A stretch of DNA of 23,311 bases from Saccoglossus kowalevskii (lineage: Eukaryota > Hemichordata > Enteropneusta > Harrimaniidae): the NCBI RefSeq assembly GCF_000003605.2, contig NW_003124893.1:934851-958161 (forward strand), read 5' to 3'. Of this stretch, positions 1 to 9,136 are shown piece by piece (within the stretch, counting starts at the first letter, position 1; the number at the start of each line of letters is the position of its first letter). The notes beneath the pieces are model-generated. The model was not told the origin of the DNA and did no database searches. It saw only the letters and a program-made list of their open reading frames with translations. Position numbers and translations under genes: made by a program.

Positions 1-1294
1 TTGTACGAATTTGGAAATTCGTTCCGTCTTTCGTTGTAGCGTAAATATATTACGTAACCAAAATCCCAACCTCTAATATCCCATTGTTATACAGTTACTG
101 AAGATATCGTTACTTTTGTTAATATTCAGACGCACTGATGGCCATGTCTATTGTGCTTAAGCTAACACAAGTCGTGACAATTGTAGTGCACATAATTCAA
201 TATCGTTAACCATGGAAATAACAAGTTTATGAGCAAATCTGATTTTACGAAATCTTCTGTTTCCAAGGGCAGTTCGCGGTTTCATGTAGGCGATTATCTT
301 GGGCAAATGAACCTCGAAATGGGAAATGCAAATGCGAGAATATGATGAAGTCTGCAGATGAGCACCATGCGTTATATACCAGTTCTTCGGCAAAGCTGAA
401 AATACATTCTGCAGGCCTCGAAATATACAGTTTGTCTAAATATCGATCAATTAGACCGATCGAATCTTCTCATCAAATCTTAACTAATTAATAACTCCAA
501 ATTGTGCGTCGTTGTGAGACTCCTATTAATGGGAGCTTCGCGGAACACGCAGCATTGTACATGTTTTGTTAGTTGTATAAATTTATTCACTATGGTGCCA
601 AATTACATTCACATGCATATGCATAATACTAGTACACACAACATTGGTAACTATGGTAACAACATGTACAATTTACACGTCCGACAAGAAAACATAGTCG
701 ACGTGTAAAAATGTGAGGTTGTTTGTTATAGTACGCTGAATGTTGTCTGACTTCAAAACGTGCAATTAGTTTGCTTTTGTGAACGTCGACTTCCACTCAA
801 CAGTGTCACTGCTTTGGTTAGGTTTTGTTGTCAACTGCAACCAGGAACGCTGCAATCTGCATTGTTACCCATTTTTTTATATTCAACACGGGTCCTTGAA
901 AGTTGTGTGTATGTACTAGTATGTTGTATGTCTGTGTGAGTGTTGCTCTTGGCTAATGGATTAATTTGGGTGCTGTTGTATTGATGGCGCTTCCCGGGTG
1001 TTGCCATGGCTATCACGACAACTTGTCTTAGCGTAACTGTTGATAATAGGTGTAACCACACATCACCTGGACTGACAGTACTTTAAATAAAGCATCGAGG
1101 TCAATTTAAATTCATGTTATAACCACATACTTGCTAACAACTTGAAGTTTTTTTTTTTTCAAAACGTATTCTAAGTATGTATGTACGATACACATATAGT
1201 TTTTGTAATATCTTACATTATATTTTATAATATATTACTATTTTATATATTATTTATTTAAAATTTTAGACTTTGGTAAATTTTAATTGATCAC
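1..1294. other. Intergenic DNA, no supportable gene
   Basis: Open frames here begin only at GTG or TTG and show no domain or convincing coding pattern. The stretch holds a run of 12 T (1148-1159) and a very AT-rich block at about 1195-1270. Nothing else is supportable. Confidence 0.6.
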
Positions 1295-1320
1295 AATTTT
1301 AGAGACTATCCTCTAAAATT
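1295..1320. repeat. Perfect 10-bp inverted repeat (hairpin)
   Basis: AATTTTAGAG (1295-1304) is followed by a 6-nt spacer and its exact reverse complement CTCTAAAATT (1311-1320). It lies just upstream of a small ORF at 1366. In AT-rich DNA such a hairpin can occur by chance, and its function is unknown. Confidence 0.6.
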
Positions 1321-1365
1321 CAAGCAGCTGCATGAGAGCCAATATCTTTTCCATATATATTTTCA

Positions 1366-1524
1366 ATGTCCGCTGCGGAGAAAGAACTTCAAAGACTATC
1401 TGGGGAGAGAAGGCTGATAAGTACACCCCTCGGTTACAGTTTAATTTTGATGGATGGATTTCATTTTGAAGGCCAATACGGATATCATGTGTTATTAGGT
1501 AGTGGGTTCAATATCGGGCGTTAG
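1366..1524 (+). CDS. Small 52-codon ORF, unknown (possible exon)
   Basis: An ATG at 1366 opens 52 codons ending in TAG at 1522-1524. The peptide begins MSAAEKELQRLSGERR and continues with a glycine/aromatic-rich part containing MDGFHFEGQYGYH. The first third is charged and helix-like. The start context is poor (T at -3). An internal TTACAG and a later G/GTAGTG could be splice signals, so this might be part of an exon rather than a complete gene. I recognise no family. The next small ORF at 1605 also begins MSA and lies about 80 bp downstream on the same strand. It may well be a chance frame. Confidence 0.2.
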   Translation: MSAAEKELQRLSGERRLISTPLGYSLILMDGFHFEGQYGYHVLLGSGFNIGR

Positions 1525-1604
1525 ACTCTTTTACTATGGTTAGATTTTGAATTAATCTCATCGTCAACTTTGATTGAAACCTCCACCCAAATTAATACAA
1601 ATGC

Positions 1605-1856
1605 ATGTCTGCTCAGAAACACAAAGACTTTGTAGAACGTATGGTCAGAAATAAAAGCAGGCGTCATGCTCATAATCTGCCTCGACTGACTGACGTACCT
1701 AGTTTGCACGTGCTCAGTGGAGGCCGACGTATTCTAGCAAAATTAGCCGATTGTACATCAACTAATTTACTTGAAGTGCGATACGCCAAATATGTACCGT
1801 TATATTCTCAGAACAAAACAAATACACCGAATTTCACTGTTTGTTTTGTATATTGA
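1605..1856 (+). CDS. Small 83-codon ORF, unknown
   Basis: An ATG at 1605 opens 83 codons, stopping at 1854-1856. The N-terminal half is strongly basic (HKDFVERMVRNKSRRHAHN), followed by LPRLTDVPSLHVLSGGRRIL, and the C-terminal 15 residues look like read-through of non-coding sequence. That pattern would fit an exon whose real end lies earlier. CTGCTCAG just after the ATG could serve as a 3' splice site. No domain is recognised, the Kozak context is weak, and no poly(A) signal was noted nearby. Coding status is uncertain. Confidence 0.22.
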   Translation: MSAQKHKDFVERMVRNKSRRHAHNLPRLTDVPSLHVLSGGRRILAKLADCTSTNLLEVRYAKYVPLYSQNKTNTPNFTVCFVY

Positions 1857-4045
1857 CGTTTTGACTGAGTATGTGAAAAGACATACAAGAGAAGGACGCG
1901 GCGTGACAAATGAACCGTAACGGTGTAAATATATATATATATATAAAATTTAGTGAAAACATGAATGAGGATCTCAGGAATAAGGTGTCAATGTTCATTG
2001 ATGGCAGACACATATAACTGATACACATTGTTATATTTGCTACATATCATATTAAAACGCATTGGAGCACAACCGTGATTTGTCCCCTATGCCCCGGATT
2101 AAGATATCACTATCGTAACAGGATATACGAGATGTCGTTTTAATCAAGACCCTGCACAATATGTGGGGACTCGAACTGAGATGAAAAGAGTGGATGATAG
2201 TGAGGAAATATAATACGTGTTGGCATGAAGTGAACGGTGTAGAACGACGATAACTCCAACCTTAATCAACTATCCCACGTTGACACAGTTTGGTTCGTTT
2301 TATGAACATTTACAATTTATTTATTATTCCTGTTTCAATTAATTAACACACACAAAAACCATGATTTATGTGAGAGAGACTGTCGACAGGCATCGACTTT
2401 ACAAAACACCTGTACCACCTGTAGGAATTCTGCATTTAAGTTACAATATTTCATTTATTATTAAAGTTCCGCATGCAATGGAGTAGGAGGATAATGTGTT
2501 TTTCTTTCCCAAGGGAACACCACATGGTTACATTTTACGGGGGTACTTGTATAGTTATGAGGAGTCAGCTTTGCTTTCGTTAAATTGCGTTTGTTTGCAG
2601 GGTTTCTCTCAAATATTTGTTTTCTGTCTTCTTTTTGTAAGCGTAGATAGTTTGTAAATCAAAACTACTCTTACAAATGCGGACGTGCCGGATTTGTGCT
2701 GTGTTAGCGAGAAATTGAGATGGACGATATTTACACACTTCAATCTGAGTAGTGAGAGAAAGGAATGGTGTGAAGAGGGCCAGAAAAGGTCATGTCAATA
2801 TGGTACCAAATCAGTCACTACTCGTAGTCCATCTGTGTTTGCGCACGTTCCAAGTGCGTACCCCTGAGCATTGTCCTTTTAAGACACAGTTGCCTCGTTT
2901 TCGCAACCATTCTCATGCTGCTTGATTGATCCTGATTGATGATTGGTTGATTGAGTCCCCGATAAAAGACCAATCTCGCGTAGGTTGGTGGTCCATGCTT
3001 CACGCACATCACCGTGGCAACGCAGGTGAGCCATTCAGTATGCCGATAGTTACAGTTGAAACTACACTCCAATTGACTCGGCGACACCACAGAGCTCCCA
3101 CGACCACCGTGACAATTTGTACCAGATGCACTCAGTCCACTCAGTCAATGCGTACGAACAGACTATAAGACTACGCACACCACGGTTTTAACTCCAGTCA
3201 GACATAAATTCAAATCTCCTCCCACACAACAATCTAATTCTTATGTAAATCAGACAATAGATCGATAAAATAAGGTAAATCGCCGAGGGCGATAGCTATA
3301 TGCACGATCAACAATTCAACAAACTGACTTGTTTTGCATTTAAACACGTCAATCGGCTCACTCTAATATACACTGTCGAAAATGAATTATGCAGATAATA
3401 TTAATCTGCAAATAATAAAATGATTATGTCGGACATATTGATCCTTGTTAAGGCCAATATGGTACAAACTTTTTTTGACATTTTTATTTCACAAAACTTA
3501 CCACAGCTAACCACCTTTAGTAGGAAGGAGTCGAGATTGGCAAAGAAAGAGAGGTAGAAGAAGAACAGCGAGGGGGTGGTGGTAAGCTGAGCAAATGGAT
3601 CTGGAAATCATTATGCCCATAAAGATGACTATGATCTTTATACTTATCTCAAAGCATCGTTCAGCTATCTATTATTCGCACGCATGTGAATTGTTCTTCT
3701 GACACTGCTAGATTCGGGTTGCAAACAAAGGCACCTTCTCAAGTTTTATTCTTACATACAGCTAACCTTTTCACTGATATCTGGCAATAAGAATAGGAGA
3801 TAAACAGCCATAAACACAAAGACATGCCAGACTGATGTCAAACCCAAACATACCATCCAACAACAAGTAAGCGCTGGTGGTAAATATTTCTTCCACGTTA
3901 GCAGGCACCACTACGCATTACATTTTTGTACCCGTCATTTAACAGCGTAACTTTATAGTTGACTTTGCAGCAATTTGCTTGTTATTAGATCCTCTGTCCT
4001 TTCGCCGCGGGGAAGACGTCGTGTTTATCACGCGTTAAGTTGGTA
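1857..4045. other. Intergenic DNA with simple-sequence patches
   Basis: No ATG-initiated frame of convincing length or composition is present. It contains an AT dinucleotide run at about 1928-1946, a loose GATTGAT-type repeat at about 2921-2957, a 9-bp direct repeat CACTCAGTC twice (3129-3146), and a purine-rich tract at about 3535-3580 followed by GGTAAGC that resembles a splice donor. None of these identifies a gene. Confidence 0.55.
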
Positions 4046-4270
4046 ATGATTTCACGTCTGTAATTGGCCGCCATCAACCGGATATCACGCATGATTTCAC
4101 GACATGTCTGTAATTGGCCGCCATCAACCGGAGATCACGTATGATTTCACGACATGTCTGTAATTGGCCGCCATCAACCGGAGATCACGTATGATTTTAC
4201 GACATGTCTGTAATTGGCCGCCATCAACCGGAGATCACGTATGATTTTACGACATGTCTGTAATTGGCCG
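4046..4270 (+). repeat. 50-bp minisatellite, about 4.5 copies
   Basis: The decamer TAATTGGCCG recurs at 4061, 4111, 4161, 4211 and 4261, an exact 50-bp spacing. Copies 2-4 are nearly identical. The first lacks about five bases before TCTG, and the last is cut short just after TAATTGGCCG. Each of the four full copies carries GGCCGCCAT, the reverse complement of a YY1-type ATGGCGGC core, and three carry the palindrome GACATGTC directly upstream. The near-identity of the middle copies points to recent expansion or homogenisation. No reading frame is conserved. Confidence 0.95.
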
Positions 4271-6080
4271 GACGTAAAAATCAGCTAAAGTGAATGTTCC
4301 TTCAAGTGAAATATCCGACCAGAAATAAACCATTCTCGACCCAAAGATGTAAATCTTTCAATTATTTATTTAATACTATATTCAAAATTAATTTCACATT
4401 AAATTCAAGTTTATGACAATATTTGCAACTTAAAAGAAGCGCATGTTTGTTAATCGTATTCTTTATTTTATTGCTTACATTCCTTTGTGAAGCAAGCAAA
4501 CAATACTAAGGTTTATTGCGTTGCCCCCGATAGCGCCCCCAGGTTGACCCGATGTTTTATATAGCTCTACACACGTTTTTTTTTGTCAAAGGCTATGGCA
4601 AACACTCTATTGATATAACGTCAATATTTGAGAAAATGGGACTATTTAATAATACTTTAACATAATGTGTATATTTATGACCTTTTTTACACAGGGTTCA
4701 GTATTAGTTACAAACTGACTCGAGAATGTTGTAACTTCAAGTTGTACGTTTGAATTTTATATTTATAATTTTCCCGAAATTCTTTCTGTAAGTGTAAACT
4801 AGTGACAATCGAGGGAAGAATAACATGTCCACTGCATACTAGTATACATTGCGAATTCGGAGATGCGTGTAATGTACTACAAGTTATCAATATCGGGTAA
4901 TATCGGTGACAGCGCTTTCTAATTTCATTCGTGTCACAGTAATTGCTGTACAAGGTTTCAACCACCGTACATAAGCAGTGCGACACATACGGCACGTGAG
5001 TAACAATCACGCGAACCTGTCTTCGGTTGTATCAATGTTGGATTAAACTTCGGAATCGTCCAACTCGTGTTGGTGTAGCCTTATTTGGCGATTCTGTTGA
5101 ATGGGTAATTATTTCCCGGATGTATTACCGCGGGCTATTTTCGGAGGCGTGCTGTACTGTCTGATCAACACAACAGTTGAAATCTTCCATCCATATCAAA
5201 TAAAATAAATACGCAAGCAGAATGAATAATGAACCACACTAGGTATAACTCCAGATTTCTTTTCATCATTTCACGAAAGTACGTACGCGACACTGTGCTA
5301 TAAAAACAAATAAACAATACCTATTGTTGTTGACTAATGGTGGCGCTACACAGCGATGAATAGCAACATCTCAACATTTTAGTACGTTGTCCCCAAACGG
5401 AAAATGGCCAAGTATGGCTACTGATGTGATCGGAATATAATTAGTGTTTACAATGACAGGTATGAGGGTGACGAGTGACTAGAATCGAGTCTAGTCCTTG
5501 ACGTGGTTTGTGCGGGGAACTAACAAACAAGCGTTCTTCATGCCATGAATGTTGTTTTACGACAACACAGATACAAGTGGAACGAGAACAACACAGTACA
5601 GTGTTAGAGAATAGACATTTTGAGATGCTTGAATAACTGCTGTATTGGTATGACCAATCTCATCCGCTGTAACTTAAAGAACGGCGGTCGTCACGCACCG
5701 CGTGACCGAATCATATGTAAACAAACAAACTATGCTGTGTACGTCGCTGTGAGTGCATGTCGAACAGAACGGGCGCAACAACCACCGCAAATGCTAAATA
5801 CTAACTTGTTGTTCTTAGAAATTGACAAGTAGAATTAGAATACGTTGACATCTAAAACCGCCTTACAAACTATCGAGCACGTTCCCGTATCAGCCCCATC
5901 AGTCTCACGTGGTTACCACTTGACCAATATACAATGTACCGTCACAGCATGGAGGTAAAAATGAAAGGTCAAAGTTGAAATCATTCGTCAGCAAGGAGAA
6001 CGCGAATAATAAAAAGCGCAAATTAGACGAAATTTGCTTTCACGCGAAAATTTCATTGCGTGAACATTTCCAGTCCTAGA
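4271..6080. other. Intergenic DNA, no supportable gene
   Basis: Open frames on either strand start only at GTG or TTG and have unconvincing composition. The only distinctive item is a CTCF-like motif at 4531-4545, listed separately. Confidence 0.55.
4531..4545 (-). promoter_or_regulatory. CTCF-like motif (CCTGGGGGCGCTA on minus strand)
   Basis: Read on the minus strand this is AACCTGGGGGCGCTA. It matches the right half of the animal CTCF core (AGGGGGCGCTA type) with a T in place of the usual A. The 11-mer GCGCCCCCAGG recurs exactly at 14372-14382. Assignment to CTCF is inference from the motif alone. Confidence 0.3.
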
Positions 6081-6450
6081 GGTGTTTATTGTGAACCAGT
6101 ATACCAGGTTCTTTAAGAGTGATTACTTTAAGCCAGCATTTCTCCACTTATCCATGCCACTAAAGGTATTCATTGTGAACCAGTATACCAGGTTCTTTAA
6201 GAGTGATTACTTTAAGCCAGCATTTCTCCACTTATCCATGCCACTAAAGGTGTTTATTGTGAACCAGTATACCAGGTTCTTTAAGGGTGATTACTTTAAG
6301 CCAGCATTGCTCCACTTATCCATGCTACTAAAGGTGTTTATTGTGAACCAGTATACCAGGTTCTTTAAGGGTGATTACTTTAAGCCAGCATTGCCCCACT
6401 TATCCATGCCACTAAAGGTGTTGTTTGGGAACCAGTATACCAGGTTCTTT
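6081..6450 (+). repeat. 84-bp minisatellite, 4.4 copies
   Basis: Units start at 6081, 6165, 6249, 6333 and 6417, an exact 84-bp period, with the last copy ending at about 6450. Because 84 is a multiple of three, one frame stays open across all copies and reads a 28-residue repeat (VFIVNQYTRFFK...). That frame has no ATG start. The few differences between copies are mostly amino-acid changing (S/G, F/L, L/P, P/L), so there is no sign of selection on protein. I treat it as a non-coding tandem repeat. Confidence 0.95.
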
Positions 6451-6537
6451 ATATGCACATATTTATCATGTTATATAATGTGTTTATCCCGAGTTACTCG
6501 TAATATTAAGTTTGACTATACATTTTCCTTATATCTC

Positions 6538-6545
6538 GCGCCCTC
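6538..6545 (-). promoter_or_regulatory. GAGGGCGC motif, copy 1
   Basis: Reads AGAGGGCGCGA on the minus strand. It is one of five exact GAGGGCGC octamers in the window and faces copy 2 at 6743. It may be CTCF-like or part of an element end. Confidence 0.3.
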
Positions 6546-6708
6546 TGTCGACAACGGACTCCCATGCCGTAAATGGGTGACAACAAAGTCGTTCAAAGCG
6601 TCGATAATCGTCGAATTAACATTATATATAAAAGACTTTACTGGATGACGAACTACTACACAACTAAAAAAACATTTTGGTTCGAACGACATTGCCTTTC
6701 TCATATAC

Positions 6709-6718
6709 GCCATTTTGA
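6709..6718 (-). promoter_or_regulatory. YY1-like motif CAAAATGGCG
   Basis: CGCCATTTTG on the plus strand is CAAAATGGCG on the minus strand, matching the YY1 core (AAnATGGCGGC) at most positions. It lies about 25 bp from a GAGGGCGC copy. Motif match only. Confidence 0.25.
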
Positions 6719-6742
6719 CGTTATACAAGCGCTCCGTCGCTA

Positions 6743-6750
6743 GAGGGCGC
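6743..6750 (+). promoter_or_regulatory. GAGGGCGC motif, copy 2
   Basis: TAGAGGGCGCGA; shares its flanks with copy 1 in inverted orientation. Confidence 0.3.
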
Positions 6751-6770
6751 GATTTATAGGAATAGTGTGT

Positions 6771-7347
6771 TGTGAAAAGCACACTAACGCAACGATAAAT
6801 ACAAAGGATTGGTATACAACACCGTATTACAGAGTAAGCTATTAGGTGCTAGACTTTAAGGCCAAGCAAAACAGAAAAAAACGGTTACATTGTTTAACGG
6901 TGATTGTCGTACCTGTACTACAACCTACAATTATACTCCGGTAATCTGATCATAACATCGGTAAACCCCAGTATGTACGTACGTAGACACCTCGGGTACT
7001 ATGTCAGAGTTCATTTAAGTTGGAGTTGTATGGGTATCGCGGATCATTTTACGGAGGCCAGGTAATTCAACAGGACTCACATGCAATTAACACTTCCATT
7101 GTTGACCAGTCAATCTGAATTGTACCTTTTCACTAAGGGTTCCCCTTATGGACTAGTAGTTATTCGACATCCTTTCGACTGTGTGGCTCTATCATTGGTT
7201 ACAAATAAATTAACCGGACCAGTGACTTGAGAGCATATAATGCCTGTCCGTTGAGGGCGCTCAACTTGGACCAGTCGTGATACATGTACTTGTATTTGAA
7301 TCATCGTTGAATACTAAGTAACGCAGATAAACTTGGGTTCGTAATGA
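6771..7347. other. Intergenic DNA
   Basis: No supportable ORF. Contains one GAGGGCGC copy at 7253-7260 and a short GTACGTACGTA stretch near 6973-6985. Confidence 0.5.
7253..7260 (+). promoter_or_regulatory. GAGGGCGC motif, copy 3
   Basis: Occurs as GTCCGTTGAGGGCGCTCAAC. The TCCGT upstream resembles the flanks of copies 1 and 2, and TTGAGGGCGCTCAA is near-palindromic. Confidence 0.3.
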
Positions 7348-7671
7348 TTGTTGAATTGGTTTAAAGAGGCTGCTTTACGGTTTAGTACCACAGAGACGAG
7401 CCACGACGTGACACAACAACCCGCGTCAGTATTAGGAGAACACACAGTCACTTGCCTGCAAGCTGAATCTCAACCTGTCTTGCCTACTATATCCCGAGCT
7501 GAAATGGTCCAATGTGTTCTAAGTTCGGAAAGATATTATTTCCCACTTGATTACGGTGACACGGTCTGCTCAAACTGTAATATTTCACTGAAAAGTGAGC
7601 TCCGATCCATCACTAACTTTGCCAGCCGTATTCAATGCGGACTCAAAATGCATGTCCATATCAGTGCTTGA
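7348..7671 (+). CDS. Possible 3'-terminal exon, about 107 codons, unknown
   Basis: A frame of 107 codons with no ATG near its beginning (the first in-frame ATG is in the second half) ends at a stop at 7669-7671. AATAAA follows 28 bp later at 7699-7704. Composition is fairly protein-like: STTETSHDVTQQPASVLGEH, then a stretch with SERYYFPLDYGD and a single CxxC (CSNC). GGTTTAG and ACCACAG near 7380-7391 could act as 3' splice sites. If real, it would be the last exon of a gene whose upstream exons I cannot identify. No family is recognised, and it could be a chance frame. Confidence 0.25.
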   Translation: MLNWFKEAALRFSTTETSHDVTQQPASVLGEHTVTCLQAESQPVLPTISRAEMVQCVLSSERYYFPLDYGDTVCSNCNISLKSELRSITNFASRIQCGLKMHVHISA

Positions 7672-7698
7672 CTAGATGAAAGACATATACACCATTTC

Positions 7699-7704
7699 AA
7701 TAAA
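7699..7704 (+). terminator. AATAAA poly(A) signal candidate
   Basis: Canonical hexamer 28 bp after the stop codon of the candidate terminal exon ending at 7671. In AT-rich DNA this hexamer is common. Confidence 0.25.
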
Positions 7705-9136
7705 CAAGTCACCAAATTTGGATTTTCACAATCTTTCATAATTACCGACAACAAATTCTACCATTCTACAACACTAGAAATAAATATCTCATCCCTCAAG
7801 CTCATACACGGCCATTCAAATACCGCGCAGCTAGCACTACAAATATCAATTAACATCATCGTATATCGTTTTATTGTTATTTTATTTTGTACTATATTGT
7901 GTCTGTTCACATTTTATTCTGTGCATGAAACCACATTTATGGATGCGTTGTTTTTTAAATGAACAAATTACAATTACGACGACAGCGTAAACCAAACACT
8001 ACGCAATTCTGTCAAGGTGTCACACGAATGAGCAAATTGATTTGTGTTCGCTTCAAATTGCTTTTCATGAATTATACTTGGTTCCTAATGTTCCCCGGGT
8101 TGCTTGGACGCAATACCACCGTGACGTATGAGGATCACTTTCTCATTCACACGTGGCTATAGGCAGGGTTAATTAGGGTCAGCATCTCCATGGGTGAGTG
8201 CGGTCTTTAAGCAAGTCATGGATAAAAATACCCGATGCTGTACAGGCATTTACAATGCCACTGAGGCGGAAAGCATGGCAACAAACTATAGACGACTGAA
8301 GCTATATACAACGTTCCACCGCTGTAATTTAATATATTACAATAAAACATTTGTTTGTTTTTTACATTAAATATTCATCTCTAAGTTTCACAGTCGATGA
8401 AAAGTATCATATATAAATAAAAATAACTAAAGTAAAGCATTAGTTGAAAAAAATTATATATACGGATATTAATAACTGAGCTCCGTATTTATAACAATGT
8501 ATGTTTCACAGCAGTCATCGACACGACACGAAACAAGCTGCACATGGCGATCACTATACACGTCCGACTTAGTATATAGTATGTTCATAGTGTTAACAAC
8601 GGTGATCGCTTTCACGAATAATCAGCACAGAGAGGGTCTTGTTTTTGGGTCACATTTCTTTCTCCGCTGAGTTTGTAGTATTTCAATCGCCACAATTCGA
8701 TTTTGTTTGACCAATATTGAACCGACAGTTTGCTCAACGGTGATCCATAAACAGTACAATGTACACAGTTCATCGAGCACTCCTATATTTGGACAACACC
8801 GTCGGTATACTTTTTACACCGTTTGTGTTTACCGTGATCATACGTTCTGAGTAAAGGCTTCATCTCATTTTTCTGTATTTCAGTCAGATTCCGACATACA
8901 ACTGTTTCGATTTAACACCTGTGGCCGATGTCGAGAATTAGAAATGTCGTTTTCGTGGTATAACGGATGATGGCGACCCTTTGATAAAAAATACGTCAAC
9001 AAAACAGCTCTGTTTAAAAGATAAACCGTTCTTGCTCATCGTACGAACTTATTTGTCGTTCCTTTTCCTAGTTACATCGGGGATTGGGCCTTTTCTATTG
9101 CCCCATTAGGAGAATACGCGAATCCACATAACCAGT
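7705..9136. other. Intergenic DNA / probable 3' flank of the 9137-10129 gene
   Basis: A 67-codon ATG frame at 7959-8162 (plus) lacks supporting features. A strong donor-like ATGG/GTGAGT occurs near 8190-8198 without an identifiable exon. The right part probably includes the 3' UTR of the minus-strand gene ending at 9137; I did not find a close canonical AATAAA on the minus strand for it. Confidence 0.45.

Larger units (their letters stand above)
6515..6770. mobile_element. Possible MITE-like element with imperfect inverted ends
   Basis: The minus-strand sequence around 6520-6560 and the plus-strand sequence around 6728-6768 resemble each other: TCCGT, then TCG, then AGAGGGCGCGA, then ATA(A)GGAA. 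The arms therefore form an imperfect inverted repeat of about 35-40 bp spaced roughly 200 bp apart. The interior has no coding capacity. This fits a small non-autonomous DNA transposon. I could not define target-site duplications, and a pair of convergent protein-binding sites is an alternative reading. Confidence 0.35.

Noticed and set aside
157-1061. Frames of 68-78 codons in the first kilobase
   Set aside because: All begin at TTG or GTG and have no domain, splice or poly(A) support.
2155-2180. Minus-strand CAGTTCGAGTCCCC resembling a tRNA T-loop (B box)
   Set aside because: The flanking bases do not form a T-stem and no acceptor or anticodon arms can be folded around it.
2818-3168. Overlapping frames of 80-90 codons on both strands
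   Set aside because: The minus frame starts at GTG, the two overlap extensively, and neither has supporting signals.
4708-5010. 100-codon open frame on the minus strand
   Set aside because: Starts at GTG, has Cys/His/Tyr-rich random-looking composition, and has no poly(A) or splice support.
6516-6782. 88-codon minus-strand frame
   Set aside because: Starts at GTG and spans the MITE-like inverted repeat.
8185-8200. Strong 5' splice-site-like ATGG/GTGAGT
   Set aside because: No plausible upstream exon or matching acceptor could be tied to it.
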